A stretch of 64,000 bases of DNA from assembly GCA_030737875.1 (NCBI GenBank), contig CM060910.1, positions 634,991,303 to 635,055,302 on the forward strand, read 5' to 3'. This document shows, in pieces, positions 22,427-36,110 of this stretch; within the stretch, counting starts at the first letter, position 1; each line of letters starts with the position of its first letter. Under the pieces are notes generated by a model, which was not told where the DNA came from, searched no databases, and saw nothing but the letters and a program-made list of their open reading frames with translations. The translations under genes and the position numbers were made by a program. The stretch comes from Allium sativum. Lineage: Eukaryota > Streptophyta > Magnoliopsida > Asparagales > Amaryllidaceae.

Positions 22427-24854
22427 ACATATGTCCATTTCCCTGAAGTCCTCATCTAGTTTCTGGTTCAAATCGGGGTGTGAAGCTCGCGAATTAACGC
22501 TACACAAAGCTATGTTAATTAAAGCTCTGCTTTGATCATTAACCACAAGACTCTGCTTTTCAACAATAGCCTTGATCCTCAGCATGCCACACGGTCATTC
22601 CATAACGTACCACTGATTTCCACCAATATATAACCTCTAAGCTTGTACATATCAGAGAAGGGTGTTAAGCAAGAGAATAAATTCTCCGCTACCAAACAGA
22701 TATATATATTTAGCAAAGATCAACGTATACAGTATAAAGGAATCAATATAAGACATACCATCCATTTGCAAGTCCGTTCTGGGTCTGAACGAAACCGTAG
22801 GCACCTTATTCCTCGTCCCATATGTCCAATACTGGAGGAAGGTCCTCGCATATCTGGTCGATCTCCAAGTACGTCTGGACGATCACCACTTATTACCTTG
22901 TCTTGGGTGTACAGCCCAATCAAGACATCGGTAATCATCTAAACGCTCCGTTCTTCAACCACCGTCTTCATCATCGACTTATCGTCGAATCAATTATTCA
23001 TAATGGGTTTAACCCGATCTTTGTGAATAACTCGTATTTATAAACAGGTGCTATAAAAACACAACATACGCCTCATTCCAATCCAAGATATTCTTTTATT
23101 CAAATATTCTTTTCACAATTTAAACCAAATTAAGTTTTTCCAAACTAGTCGGGATTAGCGCAACTTACCGAAGTAATCATTTGTTTTATTTCCCAATCCC
23201 AACCTATTCATCCCATGGAGAAAAACTAGTAGTGCTCCATATCTAACACCACGGTGTTATCGATAAAATTAATTACCATTACATGTTCAAATCTAATTAA
23301 AGATTTAACTATCGCTTGGACCAAAACTGGTGATACTTCATTCTCGATCGTTTCCCAAATTTGATAATTTAAATTATCGCATTCACATTTCAATCTAATT
23401 AAAGATTCATTAAAACTCCATTTAGTTTTAATCTTCTCAAAAACCATTGTTAATGGTTATTTACCTTTGGGAAATCAAACATGCCGCATCAACAATCTAC
23501 ACCATACCATTTATTTCTGCCGATATATAACCTCTAAGCTCGTACGTATCAGAGAAGGATGTTAAGCAAGGAATAAATTATCCACCACCAAACATATATA
23601 TATTTAGCAGAGATTAACAATACAGTTCGAAATACAATGTTAGACATGTAATCCTGTCTTTAATTGGGTTAAAGAACCAATGTCATTTAAAACACAATTC
23701 ATGATAAACCCAAAATCACATTCCATTAACCATGGAATCGTCACGGAAAACAGATCAATATATAATCAATATCAATTTCCGTATCCTACTAATATTATAA
23801 ATGGAATAACGACAAAGCCTTTTAAATTTCATATATATTAACAGTCTTCCTCCACAGAAGCTCACATCGATTATTACCAAATTGAACTCCATTCTATTCC
23901 ATATTATTTTATTAAATTGGAAAACTTTACTTTGGAAAATCCCATTAAATCTTAATGAAGATTTACATATATTCCAAATCACATTACACTGTAAATCTGG
24001 TTAAAGAACGAATGTCGTTAAAAACGCAGCTCACAATAAACCCAATTCACATTCCATTTTTTCCCAATTACTAAGTATAACTGGAAACTCTAATAATCTT
24101 AATTAAAAGATTTATTCTTTTCACACGGGGTTTAAGAATAATGTTCTTTAAGACACGATTCACGACAAACCCAAAATCCAATTTGATATTAAATACAAGA
24201 CTCTGAATAGAAACTATATTGGCTTATATTCAATATCAAAATCTAAAACCAATGGATATCGTATTGGGAATAACAATATATGTATCTTCCAAATTCCCAT
24301 AACAATATCTGTGTAACCAAGAAATCCAATATCGAAATATTTCGAAGATTATTTCCATTCCAATCATTTCCAATTTATTCATTGGAAAATTCTGGTTATT
24401 TTTAAACAATTTCAGATCCAATTTATTTCTTTTAAAAATATTGGATTATTTTTCTAGTTAATAACTAGTTCATTTTGATAAAAATATATTTTTATCTTTA
24501 CAAACATGGAATTTTTCATCCCAACTCTGTCTAAATGATTTATTATGATTTTACACAAATTATTAACATTTTTAATAATTTTATCAAGGCCCGTACAGTT
24601 GATTTCCATAAACGGTCATCAAACTGCACTTATAGCGACCTTTTCCAAATTTGATTTGGACATAATTCAAAATGCAACCATTAGATTTCAAATCTCTTAT
24701 ATTCGTTGGAAAGCACTTTTTGATATGAACCCAACGGTTCCGGATTTAGGGGAATCCGACGGTCGGATCTTCCTTTACATCCATTTGAAGTTAATGGTCA
24801 AAATTCGCGAACGATCGCGGCGCGGCGCATTCTATTCAGGCCATTAAATATATA
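22427..24854 (-). mobile_element. LARD-1 5' LTR, middle segment
   Basis: Resumes at the ACATA duplication and runs to the Helitron junction in a TA-rich tract. It includes a segment (about 22594-22957) deleted from the 3' LTR but present in LARD-2 (about 53590-53780 and 59280-59480). A TATAACCTCTAAGCT block appears twice (about 22628 and 23525), so part of the LTR is internally duplicated. Confidence 0.88.
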
Positions 24855-24882
24855 CAAGTGCGAACCCGTGCTTCGCACACGG
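24855..24882 (-). other. Helitron 3' terminus with two alternative hairpins
   Basis: GTGCGAA..TTCGCAC can pair (24858-24878, 7 bp stem, 7 nt loop, 3 bp from the end). Alternatively CCGTG..CACGG pairs (24866-24882, 5 bp stem, 11 bp from the end). The second has the spacing normal for Helitron 3' ends. Plant Helitrons often show this CGTGCGAAGCACGGG-type sequence. Confidence 0.8.
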
Positions 24883-27800
24883 CATCACGTAAATCACTAA
24901 ATAATTTAAAAATGATTTTCAATTAAGTCATTTATCTAGGTAATCAAAATTAAAAAATGATTTCTTATCATTTAAAAAAAATCAAAACATGGTTATTTAA
25001 TTAATAAAATCATACTAAATCATGTTAATAACTATTCACAAATATTGGTAGCATACTGACAATGTGATATAAGGTTTTTCTTAAATTTTCAAATCAACTG
25101 TATAAACTTCTTGTATATGATTACTTGTAACTTATCCGATAAATATTGCGTTAAATCTTTTAAAAAGAAATCTGGATATTGCTTAGTTTAGATCTTTTTA
25201 AATTCCCTCAATAAAATTGATTAAATTTCCAGGTTATTACAAATGTGCATAAAGTGTAACAACATTTTTATACAATAGTGTTAAACAATAAATGCTTATT
25301 ATCTATAGGTTATCCCTAACCAAAAAGTATTGCATTGGTAGTAGTTACATTTTCCCAAATCGAATTGTTACTAATTAAACGTTTTTTGTCAATTGCATTG
25401 TATTATCTTTGAATTCGACTCTAATTAAATTGGAGTTAAAGTAGAGACTTAACGTAGAATGAATGATACTGTTGATAATAAGCATTTAATATTCGCTTCA
25501 ATTTTTAAAAAGTTGCCATTGGTAGGTAAAGAAAATCTAGCATTAATTAACATAAAATAGGATGCAACCTGAGAATGAATAAACATTTAATGTTATATAC
25601 AATGCGAATAAAATTATATTATGTAAATATATTTTTTAATTTGAATTGAAACCAAATGGATAATGAAATATAATCAACTATAATTAACAAACAATCACAT
25701 CGCCTTGCCAAACAAAAAAAATCGCATCTTACAAGCTTAATTTCACTTTGAATTAAGGAAGTAACCATATACCAATTATCCTATACGATAATTAAATGGA
25801 TTGACTACCATTTTATATTTATTGAATTTACAAAAAGGAAAGCACAATACATTTGTATTATTCAAAATGAAAGAATACAGTCGGACTTAGAACAAAGTAA
25901 AAGATGAATAGCTAAAAGTGGTGCTAAATAAATTTTATATTTATAAATATTAAAGTGGGAAAATGAAAAAAAGTTTTCTCAAAATTTAAATCGTCAAAAT
26001 TTGTTTTTTGGGTTCTTAGAAACAAAAACATAAGAAATAGTTAATTATGATTAAGTTTTCATTTTTAAGTTTTGTGTAAAGAGGCATGAGATCTTTACCT
26101 TAAAGGCGAGAGATGCATAAAGGAATAAGTTGCAGTTCCATGTGGATGTGGTATCATAAATTATAGTTACCTCCAGTATATGTGGGGTTGTAAAAAATCA
26201 TCTTATTTTTTATTATTTGGCGGCGATGTATAAACAAATGAATTTGTAATATTCAACAATGGCTGAAAACTAAGTAGGATAAATTTGAACAAAAAGGCTG
26301 AAGTTAATAACCATGATATTAGCATAAAGATAAACGGATATAACAACCGTAAGGATTAAAATATCTTCCAGCATGTAGGCTATAATTTATAAATGAAATT
26401 ACATATGTTAAGGTGGGCCTCGATGACTATTTTACTTTGAAAAACCATGATGATTGTCTCCTTGAATCAGCGAGTAGTCGTTGTTTTTTGGAACTACTAC
26501 CACTGATCTCCTGATTAACGCACAAACTGACATTCGTACGCGTCTAATTATACGCCTTTGATTTTCACCAGAAATAAATATTATCAATTGAACATAAAAC
26601 AGATAACATGTTTTCAGTTTGTCTATGAGCCTTCAAAAAGAAAATTCCAACACCCGGAAGGGTTTATCTACAACAAAAATATGTATTAATATTTTAATGT
26701 ACTCAAATATGCAAACGGGTCAATATGAAACTTAAGTAAAAGATAAATGTCAACTACTGAACGTACAGTCAGTACTTTATACCTTTTAAAAAATAACCAT
26801 AACATGAGTAATATGCATTAAAATACATACAAATAAGCTCATCTATAACAAAATCAAGCGAAGGCTCCTTGTTACCTCAGATTTCCGTGTATTTCCTTAA
26901 TAATATAGTATTGATACACAGACCCAAAATACATGACATATAGTACCACACATTTATAAATGAACTTTACCAGAATTTTTGGTATCTATCTGATATTCTC
27001 CTTCAAGCTCTGTAGATCAAAATTTGTAGAAGCAAATTATGTTTAGAATGCTAATTAGTGTGCATTAGCTGCCTTGGTCTGTCCATACGCTACCACTGTC
27101 ATGCTTTGTAACACCTATGCTCTATGGTTGGAGGAGAAAACCTGAAGCAGGACTTTAGACACCGCAATAATTTGTATTGAATGAAATTTTTATAAGCCTG
27201 CACCCATTCAAACATAAAAGTGAGATCACTACTACCTAGACGATGGTCTAAGATATGCAATACTTGGTTTAACAAATCATTTGTAAATACTTCTATTCAA
27301 TAAAAGCATAAAATGCCAGCACATATGTCAGGTGGTTAAAAAAATTGTTTTTTAGTAATAGGAAAAAGTAAAAGCAAGCAAACGTTTCCAACTTGGCAAT
27401 GCTACAAACAGTAGAGTCTAATTCTAAGATGCAAAAAATTGAAATTACCAGCTTATAATCTGATTTCAATAATGGGGAGACATTATAAGCACTGAAAATA
27501 AGAAGTAACAATGTTGCAGGGCATTACTTTTAAAATATTATGCATACAACAATGTTTATCATAATCAAACCTCTTAAGTACAATAATAATAATGAATAAT
27601 AAAAATTTCAGGCCCAATTTTAACCGTAAAGCAATAAAAGGAGCCTGGAATTACAGTTTCAGCTAATGTAAAATGAAATCAACAGCTTGGAAACTTACAA
27701 CATGAAACTGGAGTTAAAGTATCCTTTTTAGATGATTGTGGCTTATTTCACTTTTCGAAAGCATGGCTACATAAACTGGAATTAACGGAAAAAATAAAAA

Positions 27801-29095
27801 TAAAAGAGCAACTGATTATTTGATAACATGGTTAGAACAACATTGTACTCCTCACTTATACCTTGAATATGGAGGAAAACATTGTTAACATGAAAATTTG
27901 TGTTATCTATGAGGCACTTATTTAGATATCGACCATCAATGATAAAGAAATAAGTAGCCTAAACTATAAATGCTAACCTGGATAATTGAACTTTAAGATT
28001 AACAATAGAGGTAAAATTGAATTTTGACCTTTTATGCCAAGTGGAATATGACTTTTTTTTTTCTTCAATATTTTGTATCTAAAGACAAAACGGTAGAGAA
28101 GATGACCTTTTGTGGAGTTAAAAGAAATAACTTTTCAGGATTTCATAAATTTTACTACATCCTCACTCTTAGGTAAATCCACCTTATAAATTACCATTTA
28201 CTTTATTGAAGTCAAAAGATATTCTAATTGTTTACATGCATTGGAGTTGCAATGACTGGAATCCTTTGATCCCCATTTTTTGGTAATGTACAGGTGCTAT
28301 GATCAACTGTAATACCATCACTATTTGAATAAGGTTAATACATGCAAGTAGAAAAATAAATTAACCTGTGTAGTGTATCCATGACCTTTGTGCTGGCAAT
28401 TTACTTCACTTGATAACAACATCAGTTACGTTGTGTGAAACTGAGAAGTTAAATTAGCGGTAAATAACACTAAAAAAATTTGAAACAAAGGAGAAGTTAC
28501 CACCATCATTTATATGTTTCTGCACCATAAACCAAATACAGCATAAGAAATAATTTTATCAACGATAAATCTTAAAATATATGATGACGAAGGGAATGTT
28601 GCTTGTTTGGGGACCCAATGAATATGTATCCGAGCTCCTATTGAATTTCGGAATTTTTTATATATTTTTGGCTAGTACCAAACTACTATTTTGTACAAAC
28701 ATAACATATATATCTTAGTAACGTGGAAGCTCTATATTCAAATAAAAGAAGATGGGTGTGTATATTTGTCATCTTCTATACTATTAATTGATATTCAAAT
28801 AAATGAATTATTTTCACAAACATCACTATATGACAACAAAAAAGGAAAAGAATCATTGGGTTGTATGTTTGACCCATTAACATATACTGACATGTAAAAA
28901 CATAAGTGGGAATGCATTTTGAGTAGAATAAGGTAGACCATACAACAATTTAAATAATTTTCACTTGATTTGAGAAGGCAACTTTATTAGGAATAAACTC
29001 TTCTGATGGGCAATAAAGCTTCCATGAAACAACTACCACGTTAAAAGGAAAAAAAAAAGGTGGGATATGAACTTTCCAACCGATAGAATCTCTTC

Positions 29096-29190
<95 letters not shown>

Positions 29191-30370
29191 ATTACAAATA
29201 GATGGGCAGCTGACCTATCAATATGAATTTTCCATGCAACGGAATAATATAGTTGCAATTTGGGACTGATCCAACAATTATGACATTGATTTTTGAAAGA
29301 AATAGAATAATAGAATCAATTTAGAAGAAGAATAGTGCTAAGGGTCAAATGTTAGACTACTGGAAATTTTTATGTGTATATATAGACACATACATATGTA
29401 TAAATGAGTTTTGAATGTATATATGTGTATTGTGTACATATAGACATATACGTGTGTATAAATGAACATCAAGCAACATGCAAACATACAGAATTGAATG
29501 ACAGATTACACGAAGAAAGTAAACCATGCTGAACTGTCTAATACATCAACGTGAATACTAAATACTGTAAGCTTGGAGAACCATGGAATAATGATGCAAA
29601 ATTAAACATCCATCACCAGATCTCCCCTGCTAGTGGTAATATCTTCATGAGAGTAAAGGCATGTCATTTAATGAAATCCAAAATACTTTGTTAAATTGAA
29701 AAAAAGAATGACAAATTGTGATTACACTTAGTCAACTTCTCCTTTCCTTTAGGTTATGATCATTCCATGAGGTATAACATACAATAAAATCATAATGCTA
29801 AAGCAGACAATAGTTGCGACCGAGTAGAAGAAAGATAGACATAAGCGAAAATTTATCAACGATGCTCCTTTGTTTTCTTTATCCAAAAGATGGAACCAAC
29901 CCCATAATTTATAAAAAGAACAACATTTTTTTTTGAACAATTAGAAAATATCATGGAAAAAAACACCAACAAATAAAACTATAGATATTTCATCATGTCA
30001 AAGGCTGTTTTGTTGCATCAATCATTGCAAACTGAAACATCTAAAAATTTACATCCCAAGAAACAGTACCAATTATTATAGCACCCGAAAGTTTTCAAAT
30101 TAGTAACAAACACATTTCAACTGTCTTCAAAAAGATCAACATCCCAAGAAGGATGAAAATATATACAATAATGGCAGGATACATCAGAATATTACCACAG
30201 CTCTAATGTGAGTGTTAATTATTGAACCATTGCATACTGATGCAAATCCCAAAGCCACAAATGAAAACGTAGCAATAAAATGATTGAATTCAAGTACAAT
30301 AGAATGACCAAAGTTGTTATTTTTAACTATGCAATAACTGGTTATTCGCTATTCGAATATATTTATAAGT
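24883..30370. other. Helitron body, AT-rich, no recognisable gene
   Basis: About 5.5 kb of AT-rich sequence without frames over about 105 codons, and those frames coincide with microsatellites. I recognise no domain. It could hold captured intron or gene-flank sequence, which is common in plant Helitrons, but nothing here identifies a donor. Stretches near 26080-26170, 26450-26560 and 27060-27150 are less AT-rich and could be exon remnants; this is speculation. Confidence 0.5.
29099..29188. repeat. Compound microsatellite (TA)n then (GA)n
   Basis: About 30 TA units followed directly by about 15 GA units. The minus-strand reading frame across it is an artefact of the repeat. Confidence 0.98.
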
Positions 30371-30378
30371 AACACGAT

Positions 30379-31052
30379 CATTGTTATCACGTCGACGACT
30401 AGTCGTCGACCGCTCGATCAGTTTCGACGATGATCGACTTATTCAGTTCGACGATAATGGGCTTGACCCGGCCCAGGAACCCTAATTTTTGGAACGACAG
30501 CGGTAAAACGAGATCGATATTTTACCTCGACGAGAAACCCTAATTTCTCAGATCGACAACTGCTGCTCCTCGCGAAGTCGAAGGCATATGCGAAGTCGGA
30601 AAAGGCGTATGCGAAGTCGAAGGCGCATGCGAAGTCGATTACGATGAAGTTTCTTCTTCTTCTTTTTTTTCTTCCTTTTTGAAACAATCTGCGTGTTTTG
30701 CGATTTGACTGGAAGCTCTAATTTCTGCGTGGCCGATGGGAGAAAGTAACAGTTGTATGCCACTGTATGCCCTAATTTCTGGTTGGGCTGGCCTTTATTT
30801 GGGCCTTTAAACCTTTGTGGCGTTATTTTTTTGGTTTTATGCCCACCAGAGAACAAGTATGTCACTGTATTAAACAAATGTGAATTTGAACTTATTATAA
30901 ATTTATAATTATATCCAATTTTATTGTATATTTAGGTCTAATAAATATATATATGTATATAAAAGACTTGTCGACTAGTCACGACTAGTCGGGCGATTTG
31001 TCGACTAGTCTTCTAGACGGTAGTGGCTCGACTTGGCGTCGTGATAACCTTG
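30379..31052. mobile_element. Non-autonomous hAT transposon, 674 bp, nested in the Helitron
   Basis: Perfect 8 bp duplications AACACGAT flank it (30371-30378 and 31053-31060), diagnostic of hAT insertion. Terminal inverted repeats are CATTGTTATCACG and CAAGGTTATCACG (13 bp, two mismatches). Subterminal DNA is rich in GACTAGTC and GTCGAC words, including the 20 bp perfect palindrome at 30391-30410 and a cluster at 30968-31015; these are likely transposase binding sites. The interior has no transposase. The two minus-strand frames over 30439-30877 read through an Arg/Lys-rich simple repeat and look non-functional. Confidence 0.9.
30571..30638. repeat. Short tandem repeat GCGAAGTCGAAGGCGCAT inside the hAT element
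   Basis: Four imperfect 17-19 bp units, followed by a CTT-rich run. Confidence 0.85.
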
Positions 31053-31770
31053 AACACGATGAAAGAATAGTACGCCCACTACACTAAGTGGCCGAACCAA
31101 CAGTTAGGTTATTAGTAGTATTCATATAGTACCCCAAAATCAAGATATTTTAAGTAGAGAATATATTATGTGTTATTGTTTTCAAATTAGATACAGTGTG
31201 TTGACCACACATATAGTGATGTGACAGCTATTATCTATGTGGTATAGTCTTGAATTTGCAGGTTACTTATGTCAAGCCAAAATACTATAAAAATAAACAA
31301 AGCATACTAATGGGTTATTAGTTAAAGTGCATGCTCACTACCTGTAAATATGAAGTTGAAAGCGTCCTTTAAATTGTTGAAGCTGTCGGTGGCGATTATT
31401 AGAAGTGATCCGATCCTTTCACATTACAATGGTGGACTTATAATGCAAAATGTATGGTGTTTTCTGGAACAAAATATGTTCAATATTCCAAAAAAAAAAG
31501 AAGGAAAAAAACTATGAAAGCGCTTTATTTTCTAGCATCAACGATCAATGCTAAAAGTACAATAGTGTTGCATGATAAAAATGTATTGATAAAAGTACTA
31601 TGTTTTATAACCACCGACTATCCGCCATATAGGAATGCATTACCGATTTAGAATGTCTACTTGCATCAAAATAGGAGACCATACTTCACAAATTTTGGGG
31701 GAATTTTATAGTTGGAAAATAATTTTCTCCTAGAAAAAATGTTTGTTTTAACATTTCAATGCAAAAGCAG

Positions 31771-31830
31771 TAATACCATAGTTTTAGCACTCGTGTTGAA
31801 TTCAAACACGCCAAAAACACTGGTATAAAC
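31771..31830. repeat. Imperfect inverted repeat centred on GAATTC
   Basis: Left arm ATACCATAGTTTTAGCAC..CGTGTT and right arm AAACACG..AAAAAC..TGGTAT can pair with several mismatches around GAATTC. It may be a degraded MITE or a local hairpin. No target duplication was seen. Confidence 0.4.
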
Positions 31831-32023
31831 ATTTGTAGCACAGTGAGAATTGAAAACAATATAATATAAATTCAGATCGAATAAATACAAAAAAAAGTTC
31901 TTAAAAGTGATAATGCCAATAATATATAGATTATATTAAATAATAAAGCGAAGAGGTAACAGTGGTCATGTCAATGGTCTTTGCAAAGCTTGGTGTAATT
32001 TTCATATAACGACCAAAAATGCC

Positions 32024-32024
<1 letters not shown>

Positions 32025-32059
<35 letters not shown>
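32025..32059 (+). repeat. Poly(A) run, 35 bp
   Basis: Uninterrupted A run. No SINE or retrogene body was recognised upstream, so origin by slippage is as likely as an old poly(A) tail. Confidence 0.95.
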
Positions 32060-32060
<1 letters not shown>

Positions 32061-33699
32061 AAAGGAAATGAATAATGTCTGAAAAGTTTAGTCTTATCAT
32101 CAAAATCATTTGTAACACTACCTGGACAAATCTATAAAATAATCGATGTGTAAAATTTGTAACAGCATAGTTGCAGGATTCCATGAAGTCTGGAGGTAGG
32201 TAAAGATAATTACTGTAGGGTTGTAGCTCAATTTGAAAGGAAACACCTTGGTCAGCAAATGTTAGACAATATATTGGCTTATAACATTTATCCGCAAACA
32301 AAGAAATAAAGGAAAATGTTTTCGGAATCGCACTCGTTCAACTAAAAGTGAGTCCAAAAAAAACCTGGGAACAAATTTTGAATTTTACATTCTCAAAATG
32401 GATAGCTTGATCCAAATTAGACAAACAAAAATCTACTTCTTTTACAACCTTAATAAAACCATTAGATATAGGAGAGAAGGTTTTCAATTTCGAGTTCAAT
32501 AAGTTTTTAAAGGTTGGAAAGCAATACATATGTTGCATAGGGTGTACCATTATTTTAGTTATTGGATAATACAAAAATACATGTTGGTTGGAACTGAAAT
32601 TTTGTAGGAAATATTTTCTGCTCAGCTGCGTTTTTTTGTTATCATTAGCTATAAATACATGTTTTTATGACTATATAGTATGTGTAGATCAGATCATACA
32701 CACAACAAAACTTCCATTCTTAATATAATGTTTTTACTTGTAATTTTGATGTAACCTAATTTAACTCCACCAATCCTGAGTTTTTGATGTTAATTATAAT
32801 TCATTTCATATAGGTCCCCTTCTTTATCATTCATTTTTCAGTAGGTGGATAGTATTGAAGTACATCTTATCATGTAGTGTTGTGTGGAGTTTTAAACCAT
32901 TCTGATGTCCAAGTGTTGTCCACAATGTAAGTGACAGAACTCATTGTTGACCTTAACATGATTATCTCTGGATTATTGTGAATTTGGTTAATGTTAACAC
33001 TTCAGAGGGTATTAAATTTCGTTTTCCTTCGTAATATGAACAGATTTGATTTGTATAAACAATATCAACTACATGTCAAGAACAATCAAGAAAGTCAATG
33101 CAAAGAAGCTTCTCTTGCATACCCCAAACATCCATTCAACACTAAACTTCAAAACCGTTTCAAAATAAACACAGATTATAACTAATTCTTAAGTTAATTA
33201 CTTGGGTCATAATTGCAGAATACTTCAATAAATAAATAATCAAAATTTCAATTTGACATACCAGGGGGATGAACAATTATCAGATCTCTGAAATCAACAT
33301 CTCAGAAAACATGACTTTTCCGACTGGAGAGGAGGAAGTGAAAGTAACACGACATAGCTGACCATCAAATCGAACCATGAGAAACGTGAGAAGTATGCGA
33401 TAGAGAATCCTACTGGCGATGATAGGTCGGTAACATTGTTTTCCTCTTTGATCATGAATCTGAATGAAATTAAATGAAAATTAGTGTTAGTCATAAAAGG
33501 AAGAAAGATAGAGCGAGGAAAGAAATTTTACAGAGGAAACACATTAAGCGAGACAGCTAATGTCATGGAGAAAATTCCCCAATCGTCTTTATTATGATTC
33601 AGGAGAAGGAAAATAACTTGGACCCAGGAAAAAAAAAGCGAAAAGAGAGCGACAAATGCGGGGATTTCGGCGATGCTTGGGTTTAAGTTTGCCTGAGCG

Positions 33700-33736
33700 C
33701 TGGAAATGCAACTCACTGATTATAGTACAGTATAGA
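33700..33736 (-). other. Second Helitron 5' terminus
   Basis: Minus strand TCTATACTGTACTATAATCA then GTGAGTTGC, closely matching the outer 5' end (TCTATACTAAATTATAATTA then CTGAGTTTGC). It is again followed on the plus strand by TA. It implies a second, related Helitron end 2.4 kb inside the first. I could not find a matching second 3' end. Confidence 0.7.
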
Positions 33737-35870
33737 TAATAATATATAGATTATGACTATGCAGCTACAAAGGAACAAACACCAAAAGAAATTTATATAA
33801 TCAACATTTATATAATTAAAGGGATATAAACTCCTCATTTAGATGGAACAATAAGCTTCTTCTAGCAAAAAATATACTCTCTTCCTACATTGAAACAAAT
33901 CGATCAAGCATTTGTTCCCAATTTGGAAAGTAATAATTTTGTCAAATCAGTGTTTCAAAAGAGTAAATAATATTTTTACTATTATTTGACTGCAAAAGTA
34001 ATGTGGTACAATTGTAAAATCATTGTTTAATCTCAATTAAATCAATAACAATTTAATTTATGTTCCATTAAGTGAATATGAAGTATAAAGTAATAAATTG
34101 AATTTTTTTATGGATGTAATTTAAGAAAATAGCATTGAAATACTGGTGTTCAAATCCATTATCCTACTGGAACATTGAAATTAATTTGAAAGTGTTAAAA
34201 AAATTTAGAAACAAATTGTTATAGCAGATTATTTGATGATCAAGTCCAAAAAAAATAAAGAATAAGAGATGCATAAACTATCATCCAAATAAAGAACTGA
34301 TTGTTTAATGAATAGATTTGATCTAGAATAACTGAGATGTTGATGTATAAATTAAAACTATTGTATAATCTTAATTATTATATGAGCAGTTATATAGTCA
34401 AGTACTGGAATAATGAGGGCTGTGGGAAATCTTTGGAAGAAGGAACTCGGTTTGTGGTGAGAAAAAAGGAACGCGAGGGTCGGGGAGAAACATAAGTAAT
34501 TTCAGAGGCCCTGATCGAAACTCCATATCTGAGAAGCATATTACCTATTCTAATCAATTATTTGAATGTAAGAAATTTAGCATAATAAAACCTTCATATT
34601 CAAATGAAATTTAGCATCCCATACACAAAATCTTTCCAAATGAAATTCATTGTAAAAAAATTTGCATAAATCTTGAAGTTCATGAAATTCAAAATCATAC
34701 CAAGCAGAAATGGAAATTGTATAAATAAATATAGACTAAAGATTTTAAGCTTCAAAAGACTTTTTTCTTTTTAAACTAAATAGGTAAGCAGACAACTGAA
34801 AACCATTTTAAAAAGAAGGCAAAACATACGTAGATTAAATTTAAAAGCACATGTAGAAAATTAAGTTCAAGCTGAACTTAAAATTCAGGAAAACTATGGG
34901 CCAAACGTCTATGATGTAAGTAAAAAAAACATATAGAAAAGAAGATAGGTTGAATTCACTTTATAAAGACCTATGTTACAGGACACTAATATTCAGATAA
35001 AGAATATTGACTTATAATAAATACTTCCTAATTCGAAAGTTTTAGAGACTGAAAATATGTATAAGAAATAAAAGTTCCCTTTATAGCGAATTAGTTGTGT
35101 GGAATCGATCCCGACAACTGCAGTGATTAAGTAGAGGGGTAGAGCACGAGCAATTACATATTAATAGGCCTGGCTTGACAGATTCTCACTTTTGCTTGGT
35201 TGAGGTGCGATAAATAGTAAAACATATATAAATTGGTGGATCATCAAATTATTTGGTTTACTTTCTTATTTTATTCAGTATCTGCAACTACACTATAGTT
35301 AGCCATATAATGTGGACCATATATCAAAGTTTCTTGATAAAAGTAAAACTTCACAGTAAAAATATTTATGATGCTAATTAGGACAAATCAGAATAGCATG
35401 ATGATAGCAGGCATAAAATGTATTTGCAACAGTCAAAATTCATCTAAACTATAAGAAGAAAAATTCAGGTGTAGAGAAACATAATAGAATGTAAAACTGC
35501 CCTAACCATGATGTCAAAATAATCATTATTATTGTTAAAAAAGACTGAATGATGTCATGATACGTAACATATAGCGGAAGACAGCTTCCATCATTCCGGG
35601 AGAACCCAGATAATAAAATTATTATAGCATGTCCAACCCCAAATCAGGGTAACATTAGAACTTTCAATGATTTAAGCACTTCGTACCTGAGGAGAAAAAG
35701 TTGGTACTATGCTCCATCGTGAAGTCCGAGAGCCGTGAAATTGAGGCGCCCAGAAAGCGTAGAGAAGATGCGAAAGCACTCAATTTTCATTGAATTACTG
35801 GTAGGACTGTCACTTTAGGACTTCGAATCCGTAGAAAGAAAGTGCAGGGAGGTTAATATTTAAAATAAGG
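33737..35870. other. Helitron segment between the two 5' ends; no gene recognised
   Basis: AT-rich, no frame worth reporting. The last 450 bp (35690 onward) is purine-rich on the plus strand. Confidence 0.5.
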
Positions 35871-35872
35871 GG

Positions 35873-36110
35873 GACGGTTTGATCTAGGGTTTGGAAAAGG
35901 CAAGTTGGGGAAAAGGAAACAGAGGAGCAAGATGATCCTTTTTAAAGAAGCGAAACAGGGAGAACGATTGTGATTTGTGATCCCTTTAAATGTAGGGGAC
36001 GACTTGATCTGGTGTTTGGAAAAGGAAGGTTGGGAAAAGGCAACGGAGGAGAAAGATCTTTTATAAAGTAGCGAAACGGGGAGAGAAAGATTATAATAAG
36101 TGCGCGATGG
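35873..36110. repeat. 125 bp imperfect tandem duplication near the Helitron 5' end
   Basis: GACGGTTTGATCTAGGGTTTGG at 35873 recurs as GACGACTTGATCTGGTGTTTGG at 35998, each followed by GGAAAAGGCAA and AAGCGAAAC..GGGAGA blocks. It sits within 300 bp of the 5' terminus. Confidence 0.88.

Larger units (their letters stand above)
31061..33700. other. Helitron body between the hAT element and the inner 5' end; no gene recognised
   Basis: AT-rich, with a 35 bp poly(A) run (32025-32059) and no frame above about 100 codons. Nothing assignable. A less AT-rich patch at 33290-33700 leads into the inner Helitron end. Confidence 0.5.

Noticed and set aside
28950..29258. 102-codon minus-strand frame
   Set aside because: Centre is (TA)n/(GA)n translated as Tyr-Ile and Leu-Ser runs.
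30548..30877. Arg/Lys-rich 109-codon minus-strand frame in the hAT element
   Set aside because: Basic stretch is a translated CTT-type repeat and an 18 bp tandem repeat. No transposase motif.
31771..31830. Possible 3' end of the inner Helitron
   Set aside because: There is a hairpin and a CTAA nearby, but the following base is not T and no flank match exists. Not convincing.
32025..32059. Retrogene or SINE tail
   Set aside because: No recognisable body or target duplication around the A run.
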